From contig WPIO01000042.1 of NCBI GenBank assembly GCA_009760855.2, positions 392,501 through 454,500 of the forward strand: a DNA stretch of 62,000 nt. Reading direction: 5' to 3'. Shown here piece after piece: positions 49,195 to 58,588 of this stretch. The stretch's first letter is position 1. Every line of letters begins with the position of its first letter. The notes beneath the pieces are model-generated. The model had not been told where the DNA came from. It was given only the letters and a program-made list of their open reading frames with translations, and ran no database searches. The position numbers were made by a program, and so were the translations under genes. The stretch is from Cristatella mucedo. Lineage: Eukaryota; Bryozoa; Phylactolaemata; Cristatellidae.

Positions 49195-50260
49195 GTAGGT
49201 CATGACAGTTTTCTCACAGCACACTCAAAGTCCAAGCACCTTTTGCTGCGCATTCGGTAGCCAACAGACTTCATCTCACAAAACAAAGAAGAAGTCAGAA
49301 GCATAGCTGAGTTAGCAGGGAGGTCGAAGAAGTGATTCGTATGGAAGTGCAGCTCAGGACGGCTGGAAAGGATGTGCCATAGTTGGCAGCAGGAGAGTAG
49401 ATGCCGTTGCATAATAATTGTGGAAGTGAGTTCCACAGTCTAGGATCTTTATAGAAAATGCTTCTGTCGCCAACGATCTTTAAGGGTAGGAATGGAACAG
49501 CTAATTTATTGTCCACACGTGACCTGAGGGCACGAGGAGGCTGAAACTGGTGCAGCAGTTCTGCTAGGTTTGAAGGAATCAAGCCATCGCCAGGCATTAT
49601 GGGAGAGAGTAAGAATTTTGCTCTGTATCCATCGGTCGAGCGGCAGCCTTTGCAGCTCTTCAGCAAAGGATACATGTGGCTGAATCATTGGGGTTTGTTG
49701 ACTAGCCTGGCAGCCGTGCCCATCGTCAGCTGTGAAAGTGTGCTGGCTTTTTTCAGTAGGCCAGCCAAAAAGGAATGGAAGCAGTGCGGCCTTGACAGAA
49801 CCCGTGAGCTAGATGAGTCATCTTGATCGATAGTCCCTAATCTTAGAAAGGTATTAAACGTGATGGCTGGCTGTCTGGTTCTTGAAGCTTTCAAACTTTA
49901 GGCATTTATCAAAGTGCACCTGAATTCCGAGCACATCGCGAGCGACATGGCTCTCTTTTGTGTATAAACGGTCAGCCATCGGTAAACAATGGAGTCTCCA
50001 TGTGCCTCTCGACCTTTCCTCTCTGCATTCGGCAAAATCGACCGTCCATCCTTTGTCCTTTTGGAGGCACATGTCTGCAGCTTCTAGAGTTTCTTGTCAG
50101 CTGCAGTGAATCTTGTGCAGTCATAATTTTCTGCAGCTTGCTATGCATCCCATCCGATGGTGAGATGTCTGCCACCCAGCAAGCCTGGCTCACGGTCTGC
50201 CGGCAGAGCTCCTGCTCACCTTGTCTCGCAGGGCATTCGATCCCAAGGCTCCTTACTTGA
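49195..50260 (-). mobile_element. LINE-B copy in intron 1, antisense
   Basis: Minus-strand order: QVHFDKCLKFESFKNQTASH (about 49860-49920, equivalent to [17 protein letters not shown]) and SSSSRVLSRPHCFHSFLAG (about 49740-49830). The C-terminal region with LNKLAVPFLPLK-like words and LWNSLPQLL follows (about 49400-49510), then the 3' tail with CEMKSVGYRM. The region 49960-50260 is more diverged and only tentatively included. Frameshifted throughout. Confidence 0.83.
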
Positions 50261-50483
50261 CATGCTTTTGGCCTGATCGATGGACAAATGCCACCTCAGA
50301 CTCTGTAGCCCCTGCCACCACCTTCTCTGAAGGCATGCCCTAGAGGCATGCTAACCGTTGGGAATTTGTCTGCCTACACATAATTCCCAGCTGCTCGTTT
50401 TACAATGATAACAGAAAGTTATTCCAAGCTACCGGTGCATATCTGTAAACATGTGGACAAACCCCCTGTCAGAGGTTGTAGGC

Positions 50484-50485
<2 letters not shown>

Positions 50486-50565
<80 letters not shown>
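50486..50565. repeat. (GA)n microsatellite in intron 1
   Basis: Pure GA dinucleotides. Confidence 0.97.
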
Positions 50566-51039
50566 ATTACGACTCGCTAGAGCAGCTATTCCCCCTATTG
50601 CAATAGGACTGCTGCTATATATAGGAAATTTATTCACCGAGCCAGCTACTCAGAAGTGCTAGTTCCGTCTGCCGAACGCTAATGCTGGCTGCAGTGACTG
50701 CATACACAACTTCGTCGGTCGCGGCGGCCTGCTCCCTGCTCCCTCCATACTGTATCAGCTGCCGAGCTCCTTAATGGCAAGGCACAGTGAGCAAGAGGTC
50801 TCGATGTGCGCTTTCTGCGTAGATTCAAAGCCACCCCCTTCCCCCCCCGCCAGCTTCTAGCGTGTCCACCGATGCGCACGCACGCAGGGGTGCACGTACG
50901 CAAGCACTACTCACTCTGTGCATGTTTGCAGCTTCCTCGATGCAGCTAAAGAATTTGAATGGTGGTGGTAAGCGCAACGCTACACGAACCGCTCACATAC
51001 TGACCATCGCTGTTGCTCATTGTGCGAATCGCCCCTAAT

Positions 51040-52200
51040 TCCTTCCGAACTCGGCCGCTCGGCGTCGCATCCACCGAGAGGTGGCCTCCGCCGCCTCTGG
51101 CCGCTGCCTGGAGCAGCGTGCATGCCGGCTCAGCAACGTCCGCTGGCGCCAGAGCAAACGCGAGCTGCCTGGTCGGTGCAGGCTGAGCGAGCGCGAGTCG
51201 CCCCCACCCCCACCACCTGTGTCGGTCGTGCTCTTTTTTGCGCCCAGGTTTTCTATCGTTGTGTCCTGTGCACTCGCAAGTGCTTGTGGAGAGCACCGGT
51301 GCGCAGAGCCTCCTCCCTCCGCTGCATGGCTGAGCACGCCGGGCTCATTCGGCTGCGTGCACGCGGATTCGTCGTTTGGCGACTCCGACATTGCTCCTGC
51401 ACGTGCATCATTTTCGAGCGTGCTTGCGCAAGAGCTTCGCCAAGAGCTGCTGCTGCAGCCTGATTGGCGTGACGCCTCGCGACTGGTCCCTCGCTGAGCG
51501 GCAATCGGCTTTTATTGTCGTGTCCGCGAGCTGCTGCTCTTGCTGCCGGCACTCGATTCATTTCAGTACGGCTGCCTCTTCGTTGCCCTTCTTTGGCGAT
51601 GGCGCCTTCGCACCCGAGCGCGTGTCGAGCGCCGCGGTGCTTCGTCGCCCGACGTGCCGGCTGCTCGCCGTCCGGAGCGGCCGTTCCGGGCTGGTCGGCG
51701 GCGGCGTCGTGCCGGAGGCACCCGCCGGGCCGCTGCCGCCGGAGCTGGCGCCCACGTGCCGGCTGCTCGCCGTCTCGCTTGCAGGTCAGACTGGCTGGGG
51801 CGAGTCCAACGAGGTGTTGCCGCCCGAGCACTACCAGTACGACGACTTCCAGACCATCGACTGGCTGCGCGACATGGCGCGCGACCGGACGCGGCACAGA
51901 GACATCGTGAAGCGGAAGAAGAAGGGCAGCTACGAGCTGCTGCTCGGCCTGTGGGACGCGGCCAGCGGCTGGCTCGTCGTTCTGCTGACCGGCGTGCTGT
52001 CGGGAATCATAGCCGGTACGTCAGCCCGACCCGGCGGCCGCCTCGGCGGCGCCAGCAGCAGCACTGCAAGCGGTCGCTGCCGGCCGTCGCGTGCGGCAGT
52101 TGCGGCCTTCGCTGCTTCTTCCGTTTCGGCGGCCGCGAGACGGCGGCCGCGGCTCAAGCCCTTGGCCGGCTTTTTGCTCGCTTCGCTGCTGTCTCTGCGG
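51040..52200. promoter_or_regulatory. GC/CpG-rich block around CLCN exon 2
   Basis: The densest CpG stretch near the gene, open in several frames at once as expected of GC-rich DNA. It could be a CpG-island-type alternative promoter, or just a high-GC segment. No core promoter element was identified. Confidence 0.35.
51785..52015 (+). CDS. CLCN3/4/5-like: CLC chloride/proton exchanger, exon 2
   Basis: The 231-nt exon enters and leaves in phase 1. It encodes YDDFQTIDWLRDMARDRTRH, the cytosolic segment that in vertebrate ClC-3/4/5 reads YDDFHTIDWxRE, followed by a basic KRKKKGSYELL stretch. It then begins the first membrane helix (LWDAASGWLVVLLTGVLSGI). Acceptor CGCTTGCAG and donor CCG|GTACGT are good. 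The encoded product is an intracellular (endosomal/lysosomal) 2Cl-/H+ exchanger that, by family knowledge, supports vesicle acidification. The close match is to the ClC-3/4/5 branch; ClC-6/7 and plasma-membrane ClCs lack this YDDFxTIDW segment in this form. Confidence 0.95.
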
Positions 52201-52270
52201 TTGCTATTTTTTTTTTTTGTGTGCGCCAGCCAAGAAGCTCGTGCTTCAAACTCGGGAGGTTGGAAGAACT

Positions 52271-52308
<38 letters not shown>

Positions 52309-52500
52309 ATGCTCCTTGTGCCACACTCACAGCCGTGCGGTTGGGATCGGCTAGCGAATGGGGAGAAGAATTGTGCGAGCCACTAGTCCGTGCAGGGTTT
52401 CGGGGCGTCGGAGGCAAGGGGAGCTGCTCACCTAAATGCGATTTCCCTTGAAGCTTCTGTGCTCACATTGCTTGCCGTCTGCCCGCCTCACTCGTTGTAG
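52016..52500 (+). other. CLCN-like intron 2
   Basis: GTACGT...TTGTAG, 485 bp, phase 1. Holds a (CTG)n tract. Confidence 0.9.
52271..52309. repeat. (CTG)n trinucleotide tract, about 12 units
   Basis: Uninterrupted TGC/CTG repeats inside intron 2; translated as poly-Ala or poly-Leu only in non-genic frames. Confidence 0.93.
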
Positions 52501-52643
52501 CCATCATCGATATCGGAACACCGTGGGTGTCGGATCTCAAGAACGGCATTTGTTCTGATGGATTCTGGTTCAATAGGGAGCAGTGCTGCTGGGATGAAGA
52601 CAACAACACCATGTTTGTGCACGACGAGGACAATTGTTCTAAG
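52501..52643 (+). CDS. CLCN3/4/5-like: CLC chloride/proton exchanger, exon 3
   Basis: The 143-nt exon (phase 1 in, phase 0 out) encodes IIDIGTPWVSDLKNGICSDG, WFNREQCCWDE and EDNCSK. This is the end of the first membrane helix and the extracytosolic loop. The loop cysteines GIC, QCCW and NC occupy the same places as in vertebrate ClC-3/4/5 (EGIC, EQCCW, DKC). The acceptor is CGTTGTAG. The donor that best keeps the family alignment is AAG|GCAAGT, a GC donor. A GT donor at 52692 would instead add 16 residues that have no counterpart in the family. Confidence 0.93.
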
Positions 52644-53084
52644 GCAAGTGCCGCCTGCCTGCCTGCCCCGAGCAGTCCGGGCTCGATTTGGGTGCGAATG
52701 CATGCATGCCTCATCCTCTCTTTCTCGGCTGTGATCTTTCCTGTTACTGCTCTTGCTTGGCTGGTCCGAGGAGTCTTCTTCTCCGGTGTAGCCAGCCGTT
52801 TCAGCTGACGAGCTGGCCATGCCTCGACGTTGGCAGAGACGCAAAGTCGCAGGCAGGTTGCCGGGAGGGAAGCGGATAGCGGAAAAAGGTGTTGGTTTGC
52901 GCTTGACGGCAGGCTTACATTCTGGTCATTTCTAGTGGGAAGCTGGGGCCTGTTGCCTGTCCATCTCTCTGGTCGTTCGCACCTCGTGCTGGTTGTCGGT
53001 CGGTCGGCTGGCCCAGCCTGTCAGTGCAGAACTGGTGCAGTCCCAACTAGGAAGTAATAACATTTGGATGAAAAATGTGCGCGC

Positions 53085-53245
53085 ACAGGCAGACAGGCGC
53101 GCACAGACAGGCAGACAGGTACAGACAGGCAGACAGGTACAGACAGGCAGACAGGTACAGACAGGCAGACAGGTACAGACAGGCAGACAGGCACAGACAG
53201 GCAGACAGGCACAGACAGACAGACAGGCGCGCACAGGCAGGCACA
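53085..53245. repeat. 18-bp minisatellite (CAGACAGGCAGACAGGTA)n
   Basis: About six regular copies plus CAGA-type variants at both ends. As 18 is a multiple of three, several frames stay open on both strands. Confidence 0.95.
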
Positions 53246-53288
53246 GACACATATATATAAGTATTAAGTTAAATAAAAAATGTACACT

Positions 53289-53289
53289 T

Positions 53290-53325
<36 letters not shown>

Positions 53326-53326
53326 T
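53289..53326. repeat. (TA)n microsatellite
   Basis: Dinucleotide TA run. Confidence 0.93.
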
Positions 53327-53535
53327 CCTACTAATTGTACCAAGAAGGTCCGTTCACTCTTCCCTTCCACACTCGGCGCAAGGTGACGACCAGTACTTCT
53401 GGGACTGACAGTGTAATAGACATGGAATTTTACAATGACTCAGCAAAGCGAGTCCGTGTACACACACGCACGCACACACATGAGCTTTCAAAAGTGAGGA
53501 TGATCTCCCGAGTTTTCAGCAGCTGTGTGTTTATA

Positions 53536-53612
53536 GTAATAATACATTTGCATAGCGCCCTCAGAGAACTGAATCTCTCTCTCTTTAGGCACTTTACTGG
53601 TCTCACTCTCTA
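53536..53612 (-). mobile_element. LINE-A solo 3' tail
   Basis: GCGCCCTCAGAGAACTGAAT...TTTAGGCACTTTACTGG preceded by (TAA)n. Confidence 0.75.
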
Positions 53613-54101
53613 GGCTGCATATAAAGCATTACCAAATGCCTAGCATTCTCAATAGCATTGTAATGTGAGGCTGCACTCCGCTAAAATGGGCGATTTTATG
53701 CAGATTTCGCAAAGGAAAAGGTATGAAAATCCATTAAGGCTTTAAATAGGAGCGCAGTCTCAAACTAGAATCGGGGTGAACCGGCATTGTTTGGCCTCTA
53801 TTAAATGAAAAATCACCAGAATGTTGCTGTTTTTCTGTAAAAATGATGTGAGGCTGTTGTTACCACCGAGGAAGGAAGCCACATTGTCGATGACGTTAGC
53901 CACGTGTGCTTGCAAATGTGTCCGAATTTGAGTGTGGTGCCTTTCACAAGCTACCGAAAGCGATGTCGCGGTTTTTGCAGCAGGTGTGCATATTCAATAG
54001 CTGGCAGTGTTGTGGATGATGTTAAGACTGGGACAACTGGGACTCAGAAGTTGCCATTCTCCATGCTTAATTGTAGGCAAGCTCAGGAACTTTCTTATTT
54101 T

Positions 54102-54530
54102 GTAATGTAATGTATCTCTGTCTGTAACTCCACAAAGTCATAAAGACCATGTGGGTGTTATGCTGGAGAGTTTTGCATAGCGCACTCACAGCCTAAGCGG
54201 CTTTCGGTACGCATTCGGTAGCCAACAGACTTCGTCTCACGAAACAAAGAGAAAGTGGGAAGCATAGCAGAGTCAGGAGAGCAGTTGAGGTAGTGAGTAG
54301 CATAGAAGTAGTAGCTCAGGACCGCTGAAAAGGATGAGCTATAGCCGGCAGCAGGAGAGCAGTTATCGTTGCGTAAGAATTGTGGAAGCGAGTTCCACAG
54401 CCTAGGACCTGCAGAGCTAAAGCTTCTGTTGCCAACTGTCTTTAAGCGGAGGAATGGGACAGCTAATTTATTGTCCACACAGGACCTGAGGGCGCGAGCA
54501 GGCTGAAACTGATGCAGCAGTTGCCTACAT
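54102..54530 (-). mobile_element. LINE-B 3' end in intron 3, young
   Basis: Minus strand: RALRSCVDNKLAVPFLRLKT, FSSAGPRLWNSLPQFLRND, then SLFRETKSVGYRMRTESRLG and the TGTAATGTAATG end. Nearly identical by eye to 5553-5960. Confidence 0.9.
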
Positions 54531-54805
54531 GTTCTGAATTGTTTGCACATCCAGGTTGTAGATTTAAAACTGAAAGCAATATCTGCCTGCACAACTTCAC
54601 CTGTCTAAGGATGATTCTACACATAGCTAAGGCTTGATGCAGCAGCTGTGGCCTGGGAGTAGCAGAAAATGCTCTGGAGAATGTCATTGGCTGTCTGTTT
54701 CTACGATGTCAGCCTTTTCTAAAACTTTTCATTGGGTAGAGTTGTAATGCTCAGCCGACAGCTTGCTTTTGGTGCTTCATTTGCAGGGCCATCTTGGAAG
54801 TCTTG

Positions 54806-54910
54806 ACTGCCTTATTTATCTAGCAGCAGAAGAGCCTTAGTGGTTATCTACCCACTTTCAGTGAGCAGTAGCGAGTTGTCTGCTTCAGGACTCAAATCCT
54901 CGATCCGGAT
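54806..54910 (-). mobile_element. SINE-B fragment
   Basis: AGCAGAAGAGCCTTAGTGGT and TCAGGACTCAAATCCTCGAT match the body and B-box of SINE-B in minus orientation; no complete head. Confidence 0.5.
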
Positions 54911-54930
54911 CGTAAATTCTTTACATTTTA

Positions 54931-55350
54931 GTCATAGGCTAAGACCCCAGAGACTAACAATATGGTCAGAATGTGATAACTGAAGCACTTCGGTTTGTGC
55001 ACTGAAGAATCTGAAAACCAACCTAGAAATACATACATACATACATACATACATACATACATACATACATGCATACATGCATACATGCATACATGCATAC
55101 ATGCATACATGCATACATATATATAAACACACACACACACACACACACGGGCGCACACAAATATATTCGATACGAGCACGAAGCATAGTCATAGGCTAAG
55201 ACCCCGGAGGCTAACAGTATTGTCATAATGGGATAACCGAAGCACTTCGGTTTGTGCACTGAAGAATCTGAAAACCAACCTAGAAATACATACACGTATG
55301 CATGCATACATGCATACATACATACATGCATACATACACACACACGAATA
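54931..55350. repeat. Tandem duplication of a 257-bp unit with (CATA)n and (CA)n
   Basis: GTCATAGGCTAAGACCCC opens each copy (54931 and 55188). About 110 bp of unique sequence follows in each, then (CATA)n/(CATGCATA)n, with (CA)n in the first copy. The second copy is shorter in its microsatellite part. Confidence 0.92.
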
Positions 55351-55654
55351 CATGCACGAAGCTCATGCAGACAGAGACAGCACTTCTCGCACGGCCAACT
55401 GGCTAGCACCTTTGCAGCTCCCAGCTGGTCGGTGACAGCCGCGGACGTGCCCACAAGCGCGAAATCGAAAAAGATGCGCTCGACCGCTCGAATGAACCAT
55501 TTCGTGCACTCGCACGTGGTCAGCCGGAAGCTCGGTGGTGTGCCTCACTGTCGTGCCTCGCTGTCGTGTGACCGGTTGTATAATTGTTGTGAGCCTCCAG
55601 CCCCGAAGGGCACCTTTGCCGGCCTTGCTGCCTGGAAAGATGGCCCTGCGATTG

Positions 55655-55732
55655 GAATAATAATAATAATAATAATGCACTTGATAAAGCGCCCTCAGAG
55701 AACTCAATCTCTCTCTCTAGGCGCTTTACATG
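55655..55732 (-). mobile_element. LINE-A solo 3' tail
   Basis: (AAT)n, AAGCGCCCTCAGAGAACTCAATC, CTCTAGGCGCTTTACAT. Both stem arms intact. Confidence 0.85.
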
Positions 55733-55864
55733 ATTGTGCCGCTATTGGTGGCTTAGGATCTCGACGTCTGTCGCTCACTGCTTGCAGGTCGGCTGGCCTA
55801 TGCAATAAGGAGCCTACAATTGAAGAAAGACTCTGCCGCTTGGCTTGTCTGGCAGGATCGTGTC

Positions 55865-56370
55865 GCAGTAGCCATATTATACCATCTCACATGCCTGCAC
55901 TGGCACTCCATCAAGCAGCACATCGATTTCAAAGTTTTGTCACTCACTTTTTTTTGCGTCCTTCCGCTCTCTTTCTCCAGCCTATTTATCCGAACAAATG
56001 GGACCAGTCAATTATACCAACGTGCTCTTCTGGCTCAAGTCGCTTAGCTGTACCTCGACCAATCTTCAAATCGTTTGGAGACCGTACCTTCTGTTGCATA
56101 CGCTCCTTAAGCCTGGATCTCACTCCCGACTGACGGCGCACCATCCCTTGATTCGACAGCATTAAAAAAGGAAGCTAAGAAAACGTGCCTGCTCCTCACC
56201 ACCTTTGCTCCTCTGCATTAATTTTGTTTGTTTGTGCGCCTTGAAATGTGCACTGAAACTGTGCACACATTCACTAACCAGTTTGCTCGATTGCTTTTCA
56301 AAATATGCAAATTTGATCGAGAGAGATATTCATTCCTTTGGGTGCTTACAATACAAGTGTTTCATTATTA
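55865..56370 (+). mobile_element. LINE-A 3' portion in intron 3
   Basis: HLTCLHWHSIKQHIDFKVLS (about 55880-55940), PRPIFKSFGDRTF (56053-56090), then a diverged 3' UTR. The terminal stem-loop is not recognisable in good form. Confidence 0.78.
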
Positions 56371-57780
56371 TCACTATCATTGTCATCACATTCCTTGAGC
56401 TGATCTCTTGTTCTTATATTTTAATTCTTTATTCTATTCCATGCTCTGCTTGGGAGCAGGGCGCTAATCGGAGCACTAGACGGCCAGCTTGCACACAAGG
56501 CTCGGAACATGACTGCAGCCAGCCGAATTGGTACTCGCGTGTGAAGGCGCGATGAATTGCTGACATGATTTCGCGGTGCACAGCCTCAGCAGTGTGACAT
56601 GCCATCATGCTCTATTAGGAAGGGGGAGTATCGTCACTTCCTGCCTCCTACCTTCCCCTTTCTGCTGGGCTGCCTCTTTCTTTGTCGGCAGTAGACGACC
56701 AAGTATTTAAGTGAAGACGGCAGAGCTAAGTTATTGCTACCGTAGTCTACTCTCCATGAGATGGTGACGAGGTCTAGATAGATCGGGCGCTGCAATCCCA
56801 CTTTGCATGAGCTCTGTGACTTGTGCCGGCCTTTGCAGTCAGCTTACTGTTGACTGGTCATCTGGGCACCGACTGTTGGCTGCCCCCAGAGCAATGAAAG
56901 CCGCATGCATACAATCACCGGCTTTCAATGGCATTATGGATACAATCACCCATACAAATGCCTAAATAGTTGGATGCATGTCGTGCAGCCAGCCTCCTCC
57001 TTCTTTTCAGCACTTCCTACAGGCCAGGTTTCATTTTTGAGTTTCGCTAGAGTTCTCGGGAAGTGCAGCGGAACTAGCGAGTAATGACCTCGGATTGCTG
57101 AGTGGTGGGTGGCCCACTTAGCGTGTGGTTCGGCCATCATTTTGTCCTGCCGAAATACAAGAGTCTATTTATTAGTTATTATTATTTATTATTTATTAGG
57201 CTCTTTCGTAGGCTTTAAAAAAAATCAGACGTATATCACCTTAGAATTCTTTTCATGCTAATCTGCAGTAGAATAGACGTTTATATTGTGCAATTATCTT
57301 AATCGGACTAAACTGCAGCCGAGTATAATAGGTTTCTTAAAAACTATTCAGTATCTGTCTGCCTCACTAGCCTCTGGCTGAGGTTGGAGCCCAGACCCGG
57401 AACTGGAACGACGAGCACTGCAGCTGCCATCTGCCACAAGCTGCAGGAATAATTAGAGCAAAGGATGTGTATCAACCTTAGGTAGCGTAGCATATTCGTG
57501 AGATGCGCTTGCAAATACGGCATCATGTACTGACAGCTGACATGCAGGTTGGCAGGCGCCAAGGTGCTGCTTGCTCAGGTGCTTGCCACAGCACCTTGGC
57601 GTCGGCCCTCGGCCAGCGGACTGCAGCCAGCTGACCAATGCAGCATATCGAAGTTTTTGCATTGCACCGGTAGCAGTACTGCATGCTTTTCTGGTTCGTA
57701 AGGTACCAGTTTAAATTGCTCACTTGTCAGGTCGTGACAGCAAGAGCATACTGGTCATACTGGAAGGGGTGATCGTTTGA
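56371..57780. other. Intronic sequence without recognised elements
   Basis: A short (ATT)n near 57177-57198. No exon-like or repeat-family block recognised. Confidence 0.4.
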
Positions 57781-57785
57781 CGTTG

Positions 57786-57817
57786 CTGGTGGTGGTGGTG
57801 GTGGTGGTGGTGGTCGA
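57786..57817. repeat. (GGT)n microsatellite
   Basis: GGT trinucleotides, read as poly-Val in one frame. Confidence 0.93.
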
Positions 57818-58147
57818 GGGCTATGTAGCTACAGCCAAGGGTGGCTGCTGTTCAACTTTGCTGTGTGGCACGAGTTGCGCCATCGCGTTTTTTCTTTTTT
57901 CTGTCTTTCGTCAGCTGCCAACAAAATTTTCCCGCTTGTCTGCTGCTGGCGCTGTGCTGGGGTGGGTTTTAAGTTCACTCGGCTGTGCGCAATTGCACCT
58001 GAGGTATGTCTGCAGGCAGCCAGCCGAGCTTGTGTATCGTGATGGTGTCCCATTGTGCTATCAAGCGCTGCTTTAACCGTATACTTGCGCATACTTGCAG
58101 AGATGTGCTGCCCCACTAGCCCGACTTCAACTTTGGTAACTTGCAAG

Positions 58148-58212
58148 GCCCTATCAAGTGCCTGGAAAGAGACGTGGTTCTCTTAAAGTGCTAAACAATG
58201 TATTATTATTTA
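58148..58212 (+). mobile_element. LINE-A tail scrap
   Basis: GTGCCTGGAAAGAGACGTGG...CTCTTAAAGTGCTAAACAATG and (ATT)n, a diverged stem-loop. Confidence 0.55.
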
Positions 58213-58423
58213 AAGAAATTAGATTGGCTAATTTTTTAATTATTTTGTCGTCGGAGTGCATCGCTTGCATGCTTCCGAAGTTCTTTCGTCGTCGTCGCCC
58301 TGGTTACCGCTGCGTCTCTCTCCGCCGGCTCATGGCCGATTCGGAGGTCCCTACAGGGACCGAGCTCGGTTGAACCCTGAAGCCTGCGACCATGAGAGAT
58401 TTAATTTTGCTTGGTCGTTGCAG

Positions 58424-58588
58424 TGGACCACCTGGGCTGATATGTTCGGCATGGCTCATGTCAACTCAGCTGCCACGTACGTGGTGTCTTATATCATGTA
58501 CGTTATGGTGGCGGCCTTCTTCGCCTTCATATCGGGATGGCTCGTCCGGATGTTTGCTCCGTACGCCTGCGGCTCAGGCATAGCTGAG
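58424..58588 (+). CDS. CLCN3/4/5-like: CLC chloride/proton exchanger, exon 4 with GSGIAE
   Basis: The 165-nt, 55-codon exon is phase 0 on both sides. It starts WTTWADM (vertebrate WKTWAE), continues through a membrane helix (SYIMYVMVAAFFAFISGWLV) and FAPYACGSG, and ends GSGIAE. In the family GSGIPE is one of the loops that form the central chloride site. Here the Pro codon position reads GCT (Ala), while the Ser that contacts chloride is kept. Acceptor TCGTTGCAG; donor GAG|GTGCGT. Confidence 0.96.

Larger units (their letters stand above)
48510..51784 (+). other. CLCN-like intron 1
   Basis: GTAAGC...CTTGCAG, about 3.3 kb, phase 1. It contains two (GA)n arrays and a large antisense LINE-B copy. 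Its last 750 bp are strongly GC-rich. Confidence 0.65.
52644..58423 (+). other. CLCN-like intron 3, proposed GC-AG intron
   Basis: GCAAGT...TCGTTGCAG, about 5.8 kb, phase 0. Filled with minisatellites, LINE-A and LINE-B pieces, a SINE-B piece and a tandem duplication. No other exon of the gene is needed between exons 3 and 4. Confidence 0.8.

Noticed and set aside
51540-52451. 303-codon frame overlapping CLCN exon 2 in another register
   Set aside because: Arg/Ala-rich GC-driven frame that is out of phase with the clearly conserved CLC sequence on the same strand.
53085-53245. CRISPR array
   Set aside because: The 18-bp units abut with no variable spacers; it is a eukaryotic minisatellite.
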